Source: Thiomicrorhabdus aquaedulcis
GTDB lineage: Bacteria; Pseudomonadota; Gammaproteobacteria; Thiomicrospirales; Thiomicrospiraceae
Assembly (NCBI RefSeq): GCF_004001325.1
Contig: NZ_AP018722.1
Coordinates: 1,488,001-1,552,000, forward strand
DNA length: 64,000 nucleotides
Reading direction: 5' to 3'
The notes under the pieces were generated by a model that was given only the letters and a program-made list of their open reading frames with translations, had not been told where the DNA came from and searched no databases. The stretch's first letter is position 1, and each line of letters begins with the position of its first letter. Below are positions 1 through 10,001 of this stretch, piece after piece. The position numbers were made by a program, and so were the translations under genes.

Positions 1-1704
1 CGGATAAATTTACGGGTTGAGAGGTAGCAGACTGTTTATTAGACACAGGAATTTTAACCGTTTTACCCACATAAAGCTGATTGGCGTTTTTAATGTCATT
101 CACCTCTTTAAGCGTTTGCATAGACACTTTGTAACTGCTTGCAATACTCGACAAAGTATCACCCTTTCGCACTTTGTGCTGAACATACATTGGCTGATTT
201 ACAGTGGGCTGATCCAAAAATCTAGGTCTAGTGTCTTCTACATAAAGAGCCAACCCTTGTCCAATGGCTTTGGCCATATTTTGTTGAAAGGTCTTGTTGA
301 CAAGCTTTCTAGCCTCTTCAGGGTTAGAAATAAACGCTGTTTCAATTAATAACGACGGCATATCAATAGATCTTAGCACCGCAAAACCAGCCGACTGTAA
401 CGATGGCTTATGCAACTTAACCGTTTTTTGCATCTCTTTTAACACCGTGTTGCCTAATTTACGACTGGCGCGTACGTTAGACTCGCGGCTTAAATCGCTT
501 AGAGCAAACGCCACATCATCGTCCAAACCGCCTAACTTAACGTCTTGCAACGCCGCATTTTCGCTTTTAGCCAACAAACTGGCCATCACACTGCTGGCAC
601 TGCCTTTAGACAATACATATACCGACCCACCAGTCACCGTTTTATCGTGAAAGGCATCGGCGTGTACCGAAATAAAAATAGCCGCCTTTTTTGCTTGGCA
701 ATTTTAACTCGGTCAGCCAAACCAATGTACACATCCCTATCACGGGTTAACACCGCACGCATGCCTGGTTGAGCATCAATTACCGCTTTAATTTCTTTGG
801 CCATTTGCAATGTAACGTCTTTTTCGTACACATTGCCGTGACCAATCGCCCCCACATCTTTACCGCCGTGACCGGCATCAATAGCCACAACAATGTCAGC
901 AGGCCTGGTTAACGCCGCGCTGTCATTATCCAATATGCCCGATGTGGTTAAGTTGCTTTTAATGTCTTTATTTACACGCGGCGCATGAGCAATTTGCACC
1001 ACAGAAACAAGTGGTTTAGATTCGACTGGCTTAACAACCGCATCGGGTGACGGGGGTATCGTTTGGGTTATCGCTTGGTTTATAGGCGGTGGCGCAACCA
1101 CCTTAACGTGCTCTGATTCACTTTTTGCCGCTGTCGTATTTTTAACATCGACTATTGCCGCTACAGCCGTAGCTTGATTAACTGCCACAATTGCCGGTTT
1201 AGGAGATGAAGATGCTGGAGGTATAGGGGTGGATTTTTGAGCCGGCGCAGCGTGCGCTGTTTGGGTAGAACTGATTAAATCGAGCACCAAACGTTGATCT
1301 TTTTGATTGGCTTTTGCATAACTTATCCAGCCGTGAGTTTTGAAATCAGCGGCCTGGTGTAGCCCTAAAATAATACGTGTACGATTAGGGCTGTTTTGCA
1401 CTTTAATGGATTGAATGCGAGAATCGTTAATGGATTTGTCGTCAAAATTTAACTTATTTTGCACCTGATAAAAGTCAATCACCAAGCGTTCTGGATTGCT
1501 TAAAGCCGTAATGGTGTAATGCTTAGCGTAATCTAACTGAAACTCAACCCGCGTTTTTTCAGTGGTCTGGCCAATGCGAACATTAGAAATTTCGGCCGCT
1601 AAAACACCGCCAGACAATGCAATACTTGCAAAGCTCAGTACAAAAATGCCTATAAATGTCCACAAAGAAGCAGGCATTGCACGGTTCAGGTTGTTGAGTG
1701 CCAT
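1..1704 (-). CDS. amiC: AmiC-type N-acetylmuramoyl-L-alanine amidase, partial, with apparent frameshift
   Basis: Periplasmic peptidoglycan amidase that splits daughter cells by cutting the bond between N-acetylmuramate and L-alanine. From the N-terminus there is a hydrophobic export segment (about residues 10-37), an AMIN domain (about 38-130), a Pro/Ala-rich linker, then an Amidase_3 domain starting near residue 271 with the zinc-site motif DAGHGG. After residue about 340 the frame is lost. Adding one base to the T-run at 687-692 (A-run on the coding strand) restores FISVHADAF and the rest of the amidase domain, then a LysM domain at about 20-200 (VRKGDTLSSIA). The gene runs off the left edge, still open. 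It follows tsaE on the same strand, a common pairing. The frameshift may be a sequencing error rather than a true lesion. Confidence 0.85.
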
Positions 1705-1815
1705 GTTAATAGCCCTTTTATTGGTGTGTTACAACGCACTTAACAATCTTTATGCCAACTTTTGCTTTTGCCATTTTATTGGCACTCATTAAATTAAAAT
1801 TTAAACACGCCACGC

Positions 1816-2327
1816 TCAGCTTTGACCTATTAAGTTAGACCCACTTAATGCGGTTAACAAGGCCTTTGCCAGCACCTGCCCCGGCACGCTCAACGCTTGC
1901 ACACTAACACTGCGACCTATTGATTGGTGCTCAAAGGCAATCAGTACATCGGCGCTGGGTAGGTTAGGCGACCCTTTTTGAGGCCACTCAACCAGGGCAA
2001 TAAAGTCCGCTGTAAGCAAGTCACGAATGGCCAAATATTCTAATTCTTCTGCATCGCAAAGTCTATATAAATCAAAGTGATGCACTTTAATATTTAAAAA
2101 ACTGTAACTTTCTACCAAGGTATAAGTGGGGCTTTTTACTTTTTGTCCGGGTAAGAAATTTTGAATAAATGCACGCGCAAAAAAGATTTACCCACCCCCA
2201 AATCACCTTGTAAATACATCATAAACCCATTATCAGCCACGTTTTGCTGGGCACAGACTTGCGCCACTGTTTGGGCAAAATACACGCTGGCCGCTTCATC
2301 GGCTAACTTAAATTGTAACGCTTGCAC
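1816..2327 (-). CDS. tsaE: tRNA threonylcarbamoyladenosine biosynthesis ATPase TsaE, with apparent frameshift
   Basis: P-loop ATPase of the TsaBDE complex, which makes t6A37 on ANN-decoding tRNAs in the cytoplasm. The Walker A segment GDLGVGKS lies near residue 43, and the family motif HFDLYRL with the following EELEYL is in the second half. The two halves are in different frames. One extra base in the A-run at 2179-2184 (T-run in coding sense) joins them into a single protein of about 170 aa containing SPTYTLVESY, which is the usual family length. tsaE is essential in many bacteria, so a real null allele would be surprising. It is the first gene of a minus-strand pair with amiC and is divergent from queG. 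Confidence 0.85.
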
Positions 2328-2494
2328 CTGCTCACCCCATCATTACCTGTTATTAATCTGTGTTGCCATTACCTGTTACTTTTACTATTGCGACTGCTTA
2401 TCACGCGTCACCCATTACGAGACAATTGCACACATAAAATGGTGCTATTTTGTTAAACTGGCTGTCTTTATCTCTAACGCGCTTACTTACGCTT

Positions 2495-3766
2495 ATGACG
2501 CAACTCACCCAGAACCATTCATTTTATCCCGCTGCTCAAGCCCCCGCAGATTTAGACGCGTTGGCTCAAAATATTAAAACTTGGGGACTGCAACTCGGTC
2601 TTGCCAACGTGGGCATTACCCATACTCATTTGGCTCATTACGAGGCGCATCATTTTAGCTGGATTGAGCAAAACTTTCACGGTGAAATGGACTACATGGC
2701 ACGTCACGGTACCAAGCGTACCCGACCAGAAGAACTTGAACCCGGTACCCTCAGCGTTATTAGTGTGCGCATGAACTACCTTGACCTGCTGGCTCAAGAA
2801 CCTACGGCACAATTGCATCAAAGCCAGCAAGCGTATATATCGCGCTACGCACTGGGCAAAGATTATCACAAAATAATGCGTAAACGTCTAACGCAGTTGG
2901 CCAACATTATTGCCCAACACGTTACCGACTTTAAATACCGAGCTTTTTGCGACAGCGCCCCCGTCCTTGAAAAACCACTGGCTACTCAAGCTGGCCTTGG
3001 ATTTATTGGCAAAAACAGTTTATTAATTCATCCAAAAGCAGGCTCATGGTTTTTTTTGGGTGAGCTCTACACCAACCTTAGCTTGCCCGCTGACGAGCCG
3101 TTTAGCAAACAAGGCTGTGGACCGTGTACCGCATGCATTCAAGAATGCCCAACTCAGGCCATTGTAAGCAATGGCGTGGTCGATGCACGGCGTTGTGTAT
3201 CGTATTTAACCATAGAATTTAAAGGTTCAATTGCCTTAGAATTAAGACCCCTTATAGGCAACCGAATTTACGGTTGTGACGATTGTCAACTGGTGTGCCC
3301 TTGGAACAAATTTACCTCATCAACCGAAGAAGACGCTTTTAAAGCCAGCGCCGCTCAAGACTCAAAACAAACCGCTCCAAATATTGGGCTTGACCGTATA
3401 AGCTTATTAGACTGCTGGCAATGGGACGAAACCACTTTTTTGCGCCGTTTAGAAGGCAGTCCCATTAGGCGCATTGGCTACACTCAATGGACACGCAATT
3501 TGGCTGTGGCACTGGGAAATGTCCAAGCAGACCAAGCTACCCTACACAACATTATTGAACAATTAACCCAAAAACACGGTGCAGTATCACCCTTGGTGGA
3601 CGAGCATATTGAATGGGCCATTCAACAACTGACTGCCCGCCTTAAAACATTAAACAACCCCGCAACTCCAAACCTAGAGCCAGCCGAGCTGTCGCTTAAA
3701 GCCCTGGAGCCGCAGGCCAACCTTAAACCCTTTTTTGCCAAAAAATATTACGTTCCAACACCGTAG
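2495..3766 (+). CDS. queG: Epoxyqueuosine reductase QueG
   Basis: Cobalamin-dependent iron-sulfur enzyme that reduces epoxyqueuosine to queuosine at the wobble base of GUN-anticodon tRNAs. The N-terminal half is the DUF1730-type domain. Two [4Fe-4S] motifs follow: CGPCTACIQECP near residue 207 and CDDCQLVCPWN near residue 260. A HEAT-like C-terminal region ends the protein. I place the start at 2495 because residues before that Met are not family-like, giving 423 aa. It contains an uninterrupted 8-T run near 3050 that stays in frame. It is divergent from tsaE and convergent with dgt, with only about 60 bp between stops. Confidence 0.93.
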   Translation: MTQLTQNHSFYPAAQAPADLDALAQNIKTWGLQLGLANVGITHTHLAHYEAHHFSWIEQNFHGEMDYMARHGTKRTRPEELEPGTLSVISVRMNYLDLLAQEPTAQLHQSQQAYISRYALGKDYHKIMRKRLTQLANIIAQHVTDFKYRAFCDSAPVLEKPLATQAGLGFIGKNSLLIHPKAGSWFFLGELYTNLSLPADEPFSKQGCGPCTACIQECPTQAIVSNGVVDARRCVSYLTIEFKGSIALELRPLIGNRIYGCDDCQLVCPWNKFTSSTEEDAFKASAAQDSKQTAPNIGLDRISLLDCWQWDETTFLRRLEGSPIRRIGYTQWTRNLAVALGNVQADQATLHNIIEQLTQKHGAVSPLVDEHIEWAIQQLTARLKTLNNPATPNLEPAELSLKALEPQANLKPFFAKKYYVPTP

Positions 3767-3824
3767 CGCTAAATAACACGGCTTAGCACCACTGAACAAT
3801 ACCGAATACCAAACGCCATCAATC

Positions 3825-5212
3825 CTACAATCGGTCAAAAATAGAACCCTGCGATGGGGTAAATAATTTAGCGTATAGGCGCGACGCGTACGTATTGGTC
3901 ATACCGGCAATGTAGTCTGAAATGACACGTTGACGCTGTTGCTCGCCTTGGGCAAGCTGATATTTTTATACGCACTTGAGGGCAATAAGGCGCTGGGATT
4001 AGCCCGCAACGATTTAAACAACTCCAATACAATCAACTGCCCTTTGTATTCCATTTGTTTCACCTCTGGAATAGTAATGACATTTTTATACACAAATTGC
4101 TTTAACAGCTCTAAAACCGCCGCTTGCTCGTCTTTTAAACGCGCCTGATAGCGCAACAATGGGTGTTCAAACTCAAGGTTTTGGGCAATGTAAATACTTT
4201 CGACCATAATGCCCACCATTTTACTGACCGCATGCTTACGACCACGCGACGAGTCACTAAACAGCCGTTGGGTCATTTCTTCATCCCATAAACTACTTTG
4301 TAAAAACACCGGATGCTCCATTAACTCGGCTTGCCATAGCTCTTTTGACACCATTTTCATGGCCACAGCGTCTTCTAAATCGTGAATACCATAGGCAATG
4401 TCGTCGGCCAACTCTAAAAGCGTTGTGTCGAGCGCTTTAAAAGCGGTTTTTTTATGCCCATGATTGTGGCCCAATAGGCTGTCGGGCTCGTTGTCGATTA
4501 AACCGGTAAACTTAACTTTATCCACAGCCGAAAAAGGTTCAAGCACCCAATCAAATAAGATTTTCTCTTCTAAATACAAACTTTTAGGGGGTGCCCAACG
4601 AGCCATTTGTAAGGTTCTAAAATCGTCTACTTGCGGCTCGTTTAATTGCGCCAAATAACGAGGGTTTGATGAAATCACTTCGTTGTAAATGGCTGGATAT
4701 TTCATCACACCTAACGTGGCGCGGCGCGATAAATCTAAGCCATTTTGCGGCGTATACTCACCCAACTTGGCTAAAATTCTTAATGTTTGCGCGTTGCCCT
4801 CAAACCCACCGTAATCGCGCATCATGTAATTAAGTGCTACCTCACCGCCATGACCGTACGGCGGATGCCCCAGGTCGTGCGCCAAGCAGATGGCCTCCAT
4901 TAAATAAAACGAGGGCAACCACGCCACATAATCTTGCGCCGCACCCTGAGCATTTAGCCCGACAGTGATGAGTTGTTCAACCAATCCCGAGCCAATTTGC
5001 GCCACTTCCATTGAATGCGTTAAGCGGGTGCGGTAAAAGTCCGACTCGCTTAAGCCAAAAATTTGTGTTTTGGCTTGCAAACGCCTAAACGAAGCCGAAT
5101 GTATAACCCGCGCGCGGTCACGTTGATACACAATGCGCGCCGGCCGTGCTGGATTATCGTTTAAAAAATCGGTGTAGCGTTGCGTCCAAATGGGTTCATC
5201 AAGCTCAATCAT
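3825..5212 (-). CDS. dgt: Deoxyguanosinetriphosphate triphosphohydrolase-like HD protein, with apparent frameshift
   Basis: HD-superfamily enzyme of the dGTPase family, which hydrolyses dNTPs to the nucleoside and tripolyphosphate. Metal-binding residues are visible in RLTHSMEVAQ (near residue 66) and CLAHDLGHPPYGHGGE (near residue 112); the FRRLQAKTQIF N-terminal signature is also present. The frame is lost near residue 416. Restoring one base in the T-run at 3963-3967 (A-run in coding sense) gives AYKKYQLAQGEQ and a normal C-terminus ending FDRL with a stop at 3825. As read literally, the ORF ends at 3899 with a nonsense tail. Confidence 0.87.
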
Positions 5213-5295
5213 GCGGTGTTTTCCTGCCAGTTTTTGGACAATTTTTAAAGGGCATTAAGATGATTAACAACAACCAAAAAACCATAATAATCAAT

Positions 5296-5331
5296 AATAA
5301 TGATTTAACCAGGCCTGGTTAAATCATTATT
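5296..5331. repeat. Iterated palindrome, 36-bp perfect version
   Basis: The core ACCAGGCCTGGT is at 5308-5319, and symmetry continues perfectly for 18 bp on each side of the centre. It lies between the divergent genes dgt and ydbH, so it is unlikely to be a terminator here. Confidence 0.95.
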
Positions 5332-5371
5332 TAGAGCCAGAATATGTTCTGCCGTGTTGTTTACTTATAAA

Positions 5372-5530
5372 GAGACCTTTGCACGAGTGAATGCACGAAT
5401 AAAAATGGTTAAAATTTACCTGATCTTTGTTGAAAACCTTGCGAATAGCCAGCTATTCACTGCGTTTTTCGCCGCAATCAGGCAAATTTTTCCTCATTTT
5501 TCTTTCGCACCTGACTCGTGCAAAGGTCTC
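5372..5530 (+). repeat. 159-bp foldback repeat (MITE-like), copy A
   Basis: Starts GAGACCTTTGCACGAGT and ends ACTCGTGCAAAGGTCTC, a 17-bp perfect terminal inverted repeat. The two halves remain complementary along most of their length, with a central GAATAGC-CA-GCTATTC hairpin, so the whole unit can fold on itself. There is no coding capacity. No clear target duplication is seen (ATAAA left, AAAAT right). Confidence 0.9.
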
Positions 5531-5861
5531 AAAATATCATCATACTTAAAAAGCATTATACAAAATCAATTTATTCGTCACAGGCTTTGCACTAAACTTG
5601 GTTAGTCTGCTTAAAAACAGTATTTAAAGATAATGCCTAACGCCGGTACTGGTTTAATAAACTGGTTTAATAAAAGTAACGTGCCATTTAACTCATGTCA
5701 CTAACACTAAACAAACCCTCGTTGCACAAGCGCTTATTTAGCGCTGGTAAAGAAAGTAAATCAACTTAAAACAACTTAAAACAACGTAAAAAACGCATAT
5801 CACCTAACCCATCCACAACGATTACATTAGCCGTTTATCGTATAAATAGGGAATTAAACCA

Positions 5862-8708
5862 GTGACTAACCCTGTGATAAACCCCGTGATTAGCCCTCTA
5901 ATGCAACGCACTCTTAAAGGGGTATTAAACATAGGGATTGGCGTGTTGCTGACAGCATTAATCGCCGCCCTAGCTTTGGGCATGTATGCACTTTACACAG
6001 CTTATAACGCAAAACAGCAACTCAACCAGATGGGTATTGAGATTAATGCTATTGCCCTTGGCTCACTAAATTTAGAGCAATTGCATGTTAAAAAAATAGA
6101 CTTTACCTATTATAAAATGGATGCCACAAATGCAAACGCTCACGACGCAACAGCTCACAACGCAACGACTCACAACCTAGTCATCCATAACCTATTCATT
6201 ACGTTTGCAAAATCCCAAGACTCAACAAAAGTTTGGTTTTTAGGCCTGCCATCGTTATGGCCTGGGCGAACTATAATCGAAAGCCTGGTGATAGAGTCCA
6301 TTCAACACCACGTTAACACTGCGGCATTGCCTCAGCACATGACGCTTACAACCCCCAAATCTTCGCATGCGACGCAACCGTTTAACCTTCCCACACAACC
6401 ACAACACTGGCGGTTAAGTTATTGGATGCAAGCCGTTAATCCTGCATTTTTACCCAAACGCATTCAACTCAAACAGCTCACCTTTCAAAACACGCAAACG
6501 GCAACGCAACCCCATACAGCCAGTTTAAGCCTAGAACAGGTTACGCCTCAACATCTCAGTTTAAACGCTGATTTTTCCCTTGCCTACCTTAATACCCCGA
6601 TTACAGCGCAATTTGACCTGCACGTTTTGGATCATCAAGAAGCCATTACATTAACCATAGACAGCGGCAATGAGCAGGCTACCATGGCAATTGCCACCCA
6701 AACCACGGCTCATGGCGCGTATTTAAATAAATTGAGTGTTAAAACCAACGTTCAATCGTTGCAACAAAGCCCGGTGTTAAGCGAGCTGTCTAAAGGCTGG
6801 CCAACATCTTCGGCGTTTAATGCAATAATCAATGCACTGACCAACCCCTTAAAACACGATGCGTTAAACCTGCAAATAACCATGTCACCAGGCCTGGTGG
6901 ATTTAACTCAATTAACCACGCTTAAAAGCCTAGCGTTTGATACGTGCTTTACCAGCCAAAGCACACAAAACCTAACCAATAAAATGCAGTTTGTTAGTCA
7001 CGGCGTAATCAGTGACCTTTTTAACCCGCAAAAGCGCGCGCTTGCCCTAGAGCACGCGACCTTAAACCTAACTCAACAAAGCTTAAAAACCGCTAATAAC
7101 CTTTCCCTTGAGGCTACTCAGCTCACTTTAAACATGCCGTTTAATGCCGCAATAACCCGTAACAATTTAAGCGTTACCAGTTCATTAAGCACCTTAAGTG
7201 CACACACCATTTTGCCTATTGCTGGGGTTCAGTTTAACCAAAACCACCTTAGCCTCAATAAACTAAGCGCACAATTAAGCCTGCACGACTTTGTGCCTTC
7301 ACCTCACAGCACCTTACATTTTAACTTGCAACATGCCACCTTAACCCAAGCACTTAAGCTCACCACACCCGCCAGTAACGTTAACACCGCCGCCATACAA
7401 CAACTGACCACTCAAATTACTGGCTTAACCTTCGGCCACACCAGTACGTCGAATAACTGGCATGACTTTGCCAATAACACGCAAATAACTGCTGCCTATC
7501 AGGTTAATGCCGTTGCCTTGCAACACGCGCTGGTGCACACTCAAAACTGGCAAACCAGTGGCAAACTTAACGGCACCCTTAACAACCTTAGCACTTCGGG
7601 TCGTGTGCACAATTCTAGCGGGCTCAGTCTTACCCATAAAACGACCACCAGCCAGCAAAAAATCAGCACCCAGTGGCACATTAAGCCCATCGAATTTTCA
7701 AATAACTCACCTCACCCCCTTATACAAACTTTTCGCGCTTGGCCAACCTTGCTTACGTTGCACGCCGGCACGATAACTTTGCAGGGGCAAACCCATGTTA
7801 ACTGGATAAATAAGCCCTTATTACAACGCATCAACAGCACCCTAAACCTAAGCCTTGCCGATGTGAGCGGCATTTACAATCAGACTGCGTTTAACACGGT
7901 ATTAGGCACACTAACCGCTCAGGTAAAAAACAGCCAACTCACACTGTCGACCCAAAACTTAAAGGTTAAAAATGCCTTGCACGCGCTTAACCTAGACGAT
8001 ATTTCACTTAATGCCCGCTATCAGGTCGCGCTTAATAATTTAACGTTTAATGCATTAAAAAACTTACCCCTACCAGGCCTGGTCACCCTTAATAATGCAA
8101 CCGCCCGAGTATTAAATGGCACGCTCACCGTTGCCCCCTTTACCTGGCCGCTTAACACACCCGTCACGCTGCCCATTACTTTAAGCCAAATTGACTTAAG
8201 CGCACTTTTGCACGCTTATCCATCAAGTTTACAAGGCACTGGATTGCTCAACGGGTACTTGCCAATTCAACTTAGTTTTGTAAACCAAACCCCTGACAAT
8301 CGCAAAACCTCCGTTGCCTCCAACATCGCCCCTAGTATTAGCCTACAACACGGCATGATTTCATCGGTGCGTGGCGGTACATTGCACTATCGTTCAGCCG
8401 ACTCGGATAATTTAGCCAGCACGCATAAAAGCATGGCAACGGTTGTAGAGATATTAAACGACTTTCACTACACCCAATTAAGTGCTCAAGTTACTTTAGA
8501 ACCCACCGGAAAACTCCTACTGGGTTTTACCCTTAATGGCCAAAATCCCAGCGTACAAAGCGCTCGACCTATACACCTTAACGTCAACATTGAAGAGCAC
8601 TTGCCCACATTACTGCGCAGTTTGCAAATAACCAACCAGGTTAATGAGGTAATTCAAAAACGCATTGAACAAAACCTGCTTAAACAACGCACCAGCGCGT
8701 TACCTTAA
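5862..8708 (+). CDS. ydbH: YdbH-family AsmA-like intermembrane phospholipid-transport protein
   Basis: 948-aa envelope protein with one N-terminal membrane anchor (about residues 15-45) followed by a long periplasmic region rich in short beta-strand-like repeats, ending in the C-terminal region typical of YdbH. The assignment rests mainly on synteny: the next two genes are a YnbE-like lipoprotein and a YdbL-like DUF1318 protein, the same trio as in E. coli. There YdbH and YnbE are known to form a bridge between inner and outer membranes for lipid homeostasis. The start is a GTG preceded by AGGGAA. The coding sequence contains two in-frame copies of the iterated palindrome, each reading PGLV. 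Very Thr/Leu/Asn/Gln-rich. Confidence 0.8.
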   Translation: MTNPVINPVISPLMQRTLKGVLNIGIGVLLTALIAALALGMYALYTAYNAKQQLNQMGIEINAIALGSLNLEQLHVKKIDFTYYKMDATNANAHDATAHNATTHNLVIHNLFITFAKSQDSTKVWFLGLPSLWPGRTIIESLVIESIQHHVNTAALPQHMTLTTPKSSHATQPFNLPTQPQHWRLSYWMQAVNPAFLPKRIQLKQLTFQNTQTATQPHTASLSLEQVTPQHLSLNADFSLAYLNTPITAQFDLHVLDHQEAITLTIDSGNEQATMAIATQTTAHGAYLNKLSVKTNVQSLQQSPVLSELSKGWPTSSAFNAIINALTNPLKHDALNLQITMSPGLVDLTQLTTLKSLAFDTCFTSQSTQNLTNKMQFVSHGVISDLFNPQKRALALEHATLNLTQQSLKTANNLSLEATQLTLNMPFNAAITRNNLSVTSSLSTLSAHTILPIAGVQFNQNHLSLNKLSAQLSLHDFVPSPHSTLHFNLQHATLTQALKLTTPASNVNTAAIQQLTTQITGLTFGHTSTSNNWHDFANNTQITAAYQVNAVALQHALVHTQNWQTSGKLNGTLNNLSTSGRVHNSSGLSLTHKTTTSQQKISTQWHIKPIEFSNNSPHPLIQTFRAWPTLLTLHAGTITLQGQTHVNWINKPLLQRINSTLNLSLADVSGIYNQTAFNTVLGTLTAQVKNSQLTLSTQNLKVKNALHALNLDDISLNARYQVALNNLTFNALKNLPLPGLVTLNNATARVLNGTLTVAPFTWPLNTPVTLPITLSQIDLSALLHAYPSSLQGTGLLNGYLPIQLSFVNQTPDNRKTSVASNIAPSISLQHGMISSVRGGTLHYRSADSDNLASTHKSMATVVEILNDFHYTQLSAQVTLEPTGKLLLGFTLNGQNPSVQSARPIHLNVNIEEHLPTLLRSLQITNQVNEVIQKRIEQNLLKQRTSALP
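6887..6898. repeat. Iterated palindrome in ydbH
   Basis: Exact ACCAGGCCTGGT inside the coding region, read in frame as CCA GGC CTG GTG (PGLV). The symmetric extension is 14 bp. Confidence 0.95.
8072..8083. repeat. Iterated palindrome in ydbH, second copy
   Basis: Exact ACCAGGCCTGGT in the coding region, again in the frame that reads CCA GGC CTG GTC (PGLV). Confidence 0.95.
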
Positions 8709-9009
8709 AGACAGCACTTTTGCACATATAGAAAAAAGTAAAAACATGCGCTAATCCGATTACTTTCTTAAAACAAATGCCTCACAAGCCTATGCTTACT
8801 GGTAAACTTGCGCCAAAACGTGTTTCGGGTCGCTCGTGGCGGAATAAGTTGATTTTGATTGGGATTAATAAGCGCGACTTTGATACACTTTGACGCTTGT
8901 TAGGTGCATTGCACACGTCAATTTTTGCTGGTTCGCCGCTTTTGCACAGCCCATTTAAACGCTTTTAAAACAGGCCGTTAGTGCCATAACGCATGGCAAG
9001 GAACACACA
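8709..9009. other. 300-bp gap between ydbH and ynbE
   Basis: Unusually long for this operon, where spacing is normally short. It contains a 38-codon ATG frame (8777-8893) without a ribosome binding site. I see no promoter motif I would defend and no repeat. Confidence 0.4.
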
Positions 9010-9318
9010 ATGAACACACCCTTTTGGTTACGCAAGCTTATTCAACGCGCTGTAAAAAAGCCTACAAGCACCCTTAAAAACCTTAAAAACCTTAAACAAT
9101 TCCGCAACCATACGCTGCGTGCATTGCCCACTTTATTTCTTACCGGCTGGCTAGGTTTAACCTTAAGCACACAAATGGGTTGTACGCCATCCGTGCAAGT
9201 GGCCATGCCAAACGAGCCCATTAACATTAACTTAAATGTTAAAATTCAGCACGAAATTCTTATTAAAGTAGACAAACAACTCGATGCCATGTTTAGTGAA
9301 TCCAGCGGCTTATTTTAA
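9010..9318 (+). CDS. ynbE: YnbE-like outer-membrane lipoprotein
   Basis: Small lipoprotein, partner of YdbH in intermembrane lipid transport. The mature part after Cys58 (TPSVQVAMPNEPININLNV) is the conserved YnbE core, with a predicted beta-strand that in E. coli multimerises and docks on YdbH. The lipobox is the weak LSTQMGC. The N-terminal extension before it is long and basic (residues 1-40), longer than usual; there is no later Met that would keep the signal peptide, so I keep this start. Confidence 0.82.
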   Translation: MNTPFWLRKLIQRAVKKPTSTLKNLKNLKQFRNHTLRALPTLFLTGWLGLTLSTQMGCTPSVQVAMPNEPININLNVKIQHEILIKVDKQLDAMFSESSGLF

Positions 9319-9386
9319 GCCTATGCAGATTTAAGACTGCCGCTTTAACAAACACGCTCTTTTTTAAGACAATCCAGGAACTCAAA

Positions 9387-9755
9387 ATGAACTTTAACAA
9401 CACAACGTTTACAAAATCGCTTAAAGCCGCCTTTGCCACCGTTTTATTAATGCTAAGTTTAAATGTTTACGCCATCACTCTATCCGACGCCATGACACAA
9501 CTGCCCACCGCAAAAGCGCAAGGCTGGGTTGGCGAACAACCCAATGGCTATTTAGGCGTAGTAAACCCATCAGCGCAAGCACAAGAAATTGCTAATTTAA
9601 TTAATCAGGCCAGAAAAGCCGAATACCAAAAAATGGCACAAGCCAACAATATTAAACTGCAAGACGTTGAGCAATTAGCAGGACAAAAAGCCATTCAAAA
9701 AACCCACCGTGGTCACTTAATACAACAAAATGGCCAATGGGTTAAAAAGCCATAA
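9387..9755 (+). CDS. ydbL: YdbL-like DUF1318 periplasmic protein
   Basis: 122-aa protein with a signal peptide ending near NVYA (residue 29) and a DUF1318 domain. The family fingerprints are KAQGWVGEQPNGYLGVV near residue 48 and INQARKAEYQKMA near residue 71. In E. coli the homologue modulates the YdbH-YnbE bridge. It is 68 bp after ynbE, with a GGAACTCAAA leader before the ATG, and is probably co-transcribed with it. Confidence 0.87.
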   Translation: MNFNNTTFTKSLKAAFATVLLMLSLNVYAITLSDAMTQLPTAKAQGWVGEQPNGYLGVVNPSAQAQEIANLINQARKAEYQKMAQANNIKLQDVEQLAGQKAIQKTHRGHLIQQNGQWVKKP

Positions 9756-9831
9756 ACGCACTTAAGTAGCCATTTAAGTGTCTTTAAACAGCCCAAATGC
9801 CTATGCATTGTTAGTAAACCATTATAAAATC

Positions 9832-9961
9832 AGACCTTTGTATAAGCGAATGCGCTATGGTCTAAAAATAACATTTTAAAATTTTAAACATTAGAGACTT
9901 TTGTACGTCTAAATTTGTACGTCTAAATTTGTACGTCTAAATTTACCCCTTACAAGGTCTC
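9832..9961 (+). repeat. Degenerate foldback repeat with 14-bp tandem triplication
   Basis: Ends resemble the 159-bp foldback repeat (AGACCTTTGTATAAG left, CTTACAAGGTCTC right), but the interior is rearranged. It contains three perfect tandem copies of TTGTACGTCTAAAT (9901-9942). It ends about 40 bp before the asmA start and so forms part of its leader. Confidence 0.65.
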
Positions 9962-10001
9962 TTAAGTCACACAACACGTCACACTGCGCGGAGCGTTTTA
10001 C

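Larger units (their letters stand above)
5213..5861. other. 649-bp intergenic region, dgt/ydbH divergent
   Basis: No gene is supportable here. It holds the longest version of the iterated palindrome (36 bp perfect, 5296-5331) and a full 159-bp foldback repeat (5372-5530). The remaining 330 bp before ydbH are AT-rich and contain short repeated runs such as ACAACTTAAAACAAC near 5765, with no convincing ORF. Confidence 0.6.

Noticed and set aside
8777-8893. 38-codon ATG frame between ydbH and ynbE
   Set aside because: No ribosome binding site, no recognisable protein and no coding bias; kept only as a remark in the intergenic entry.
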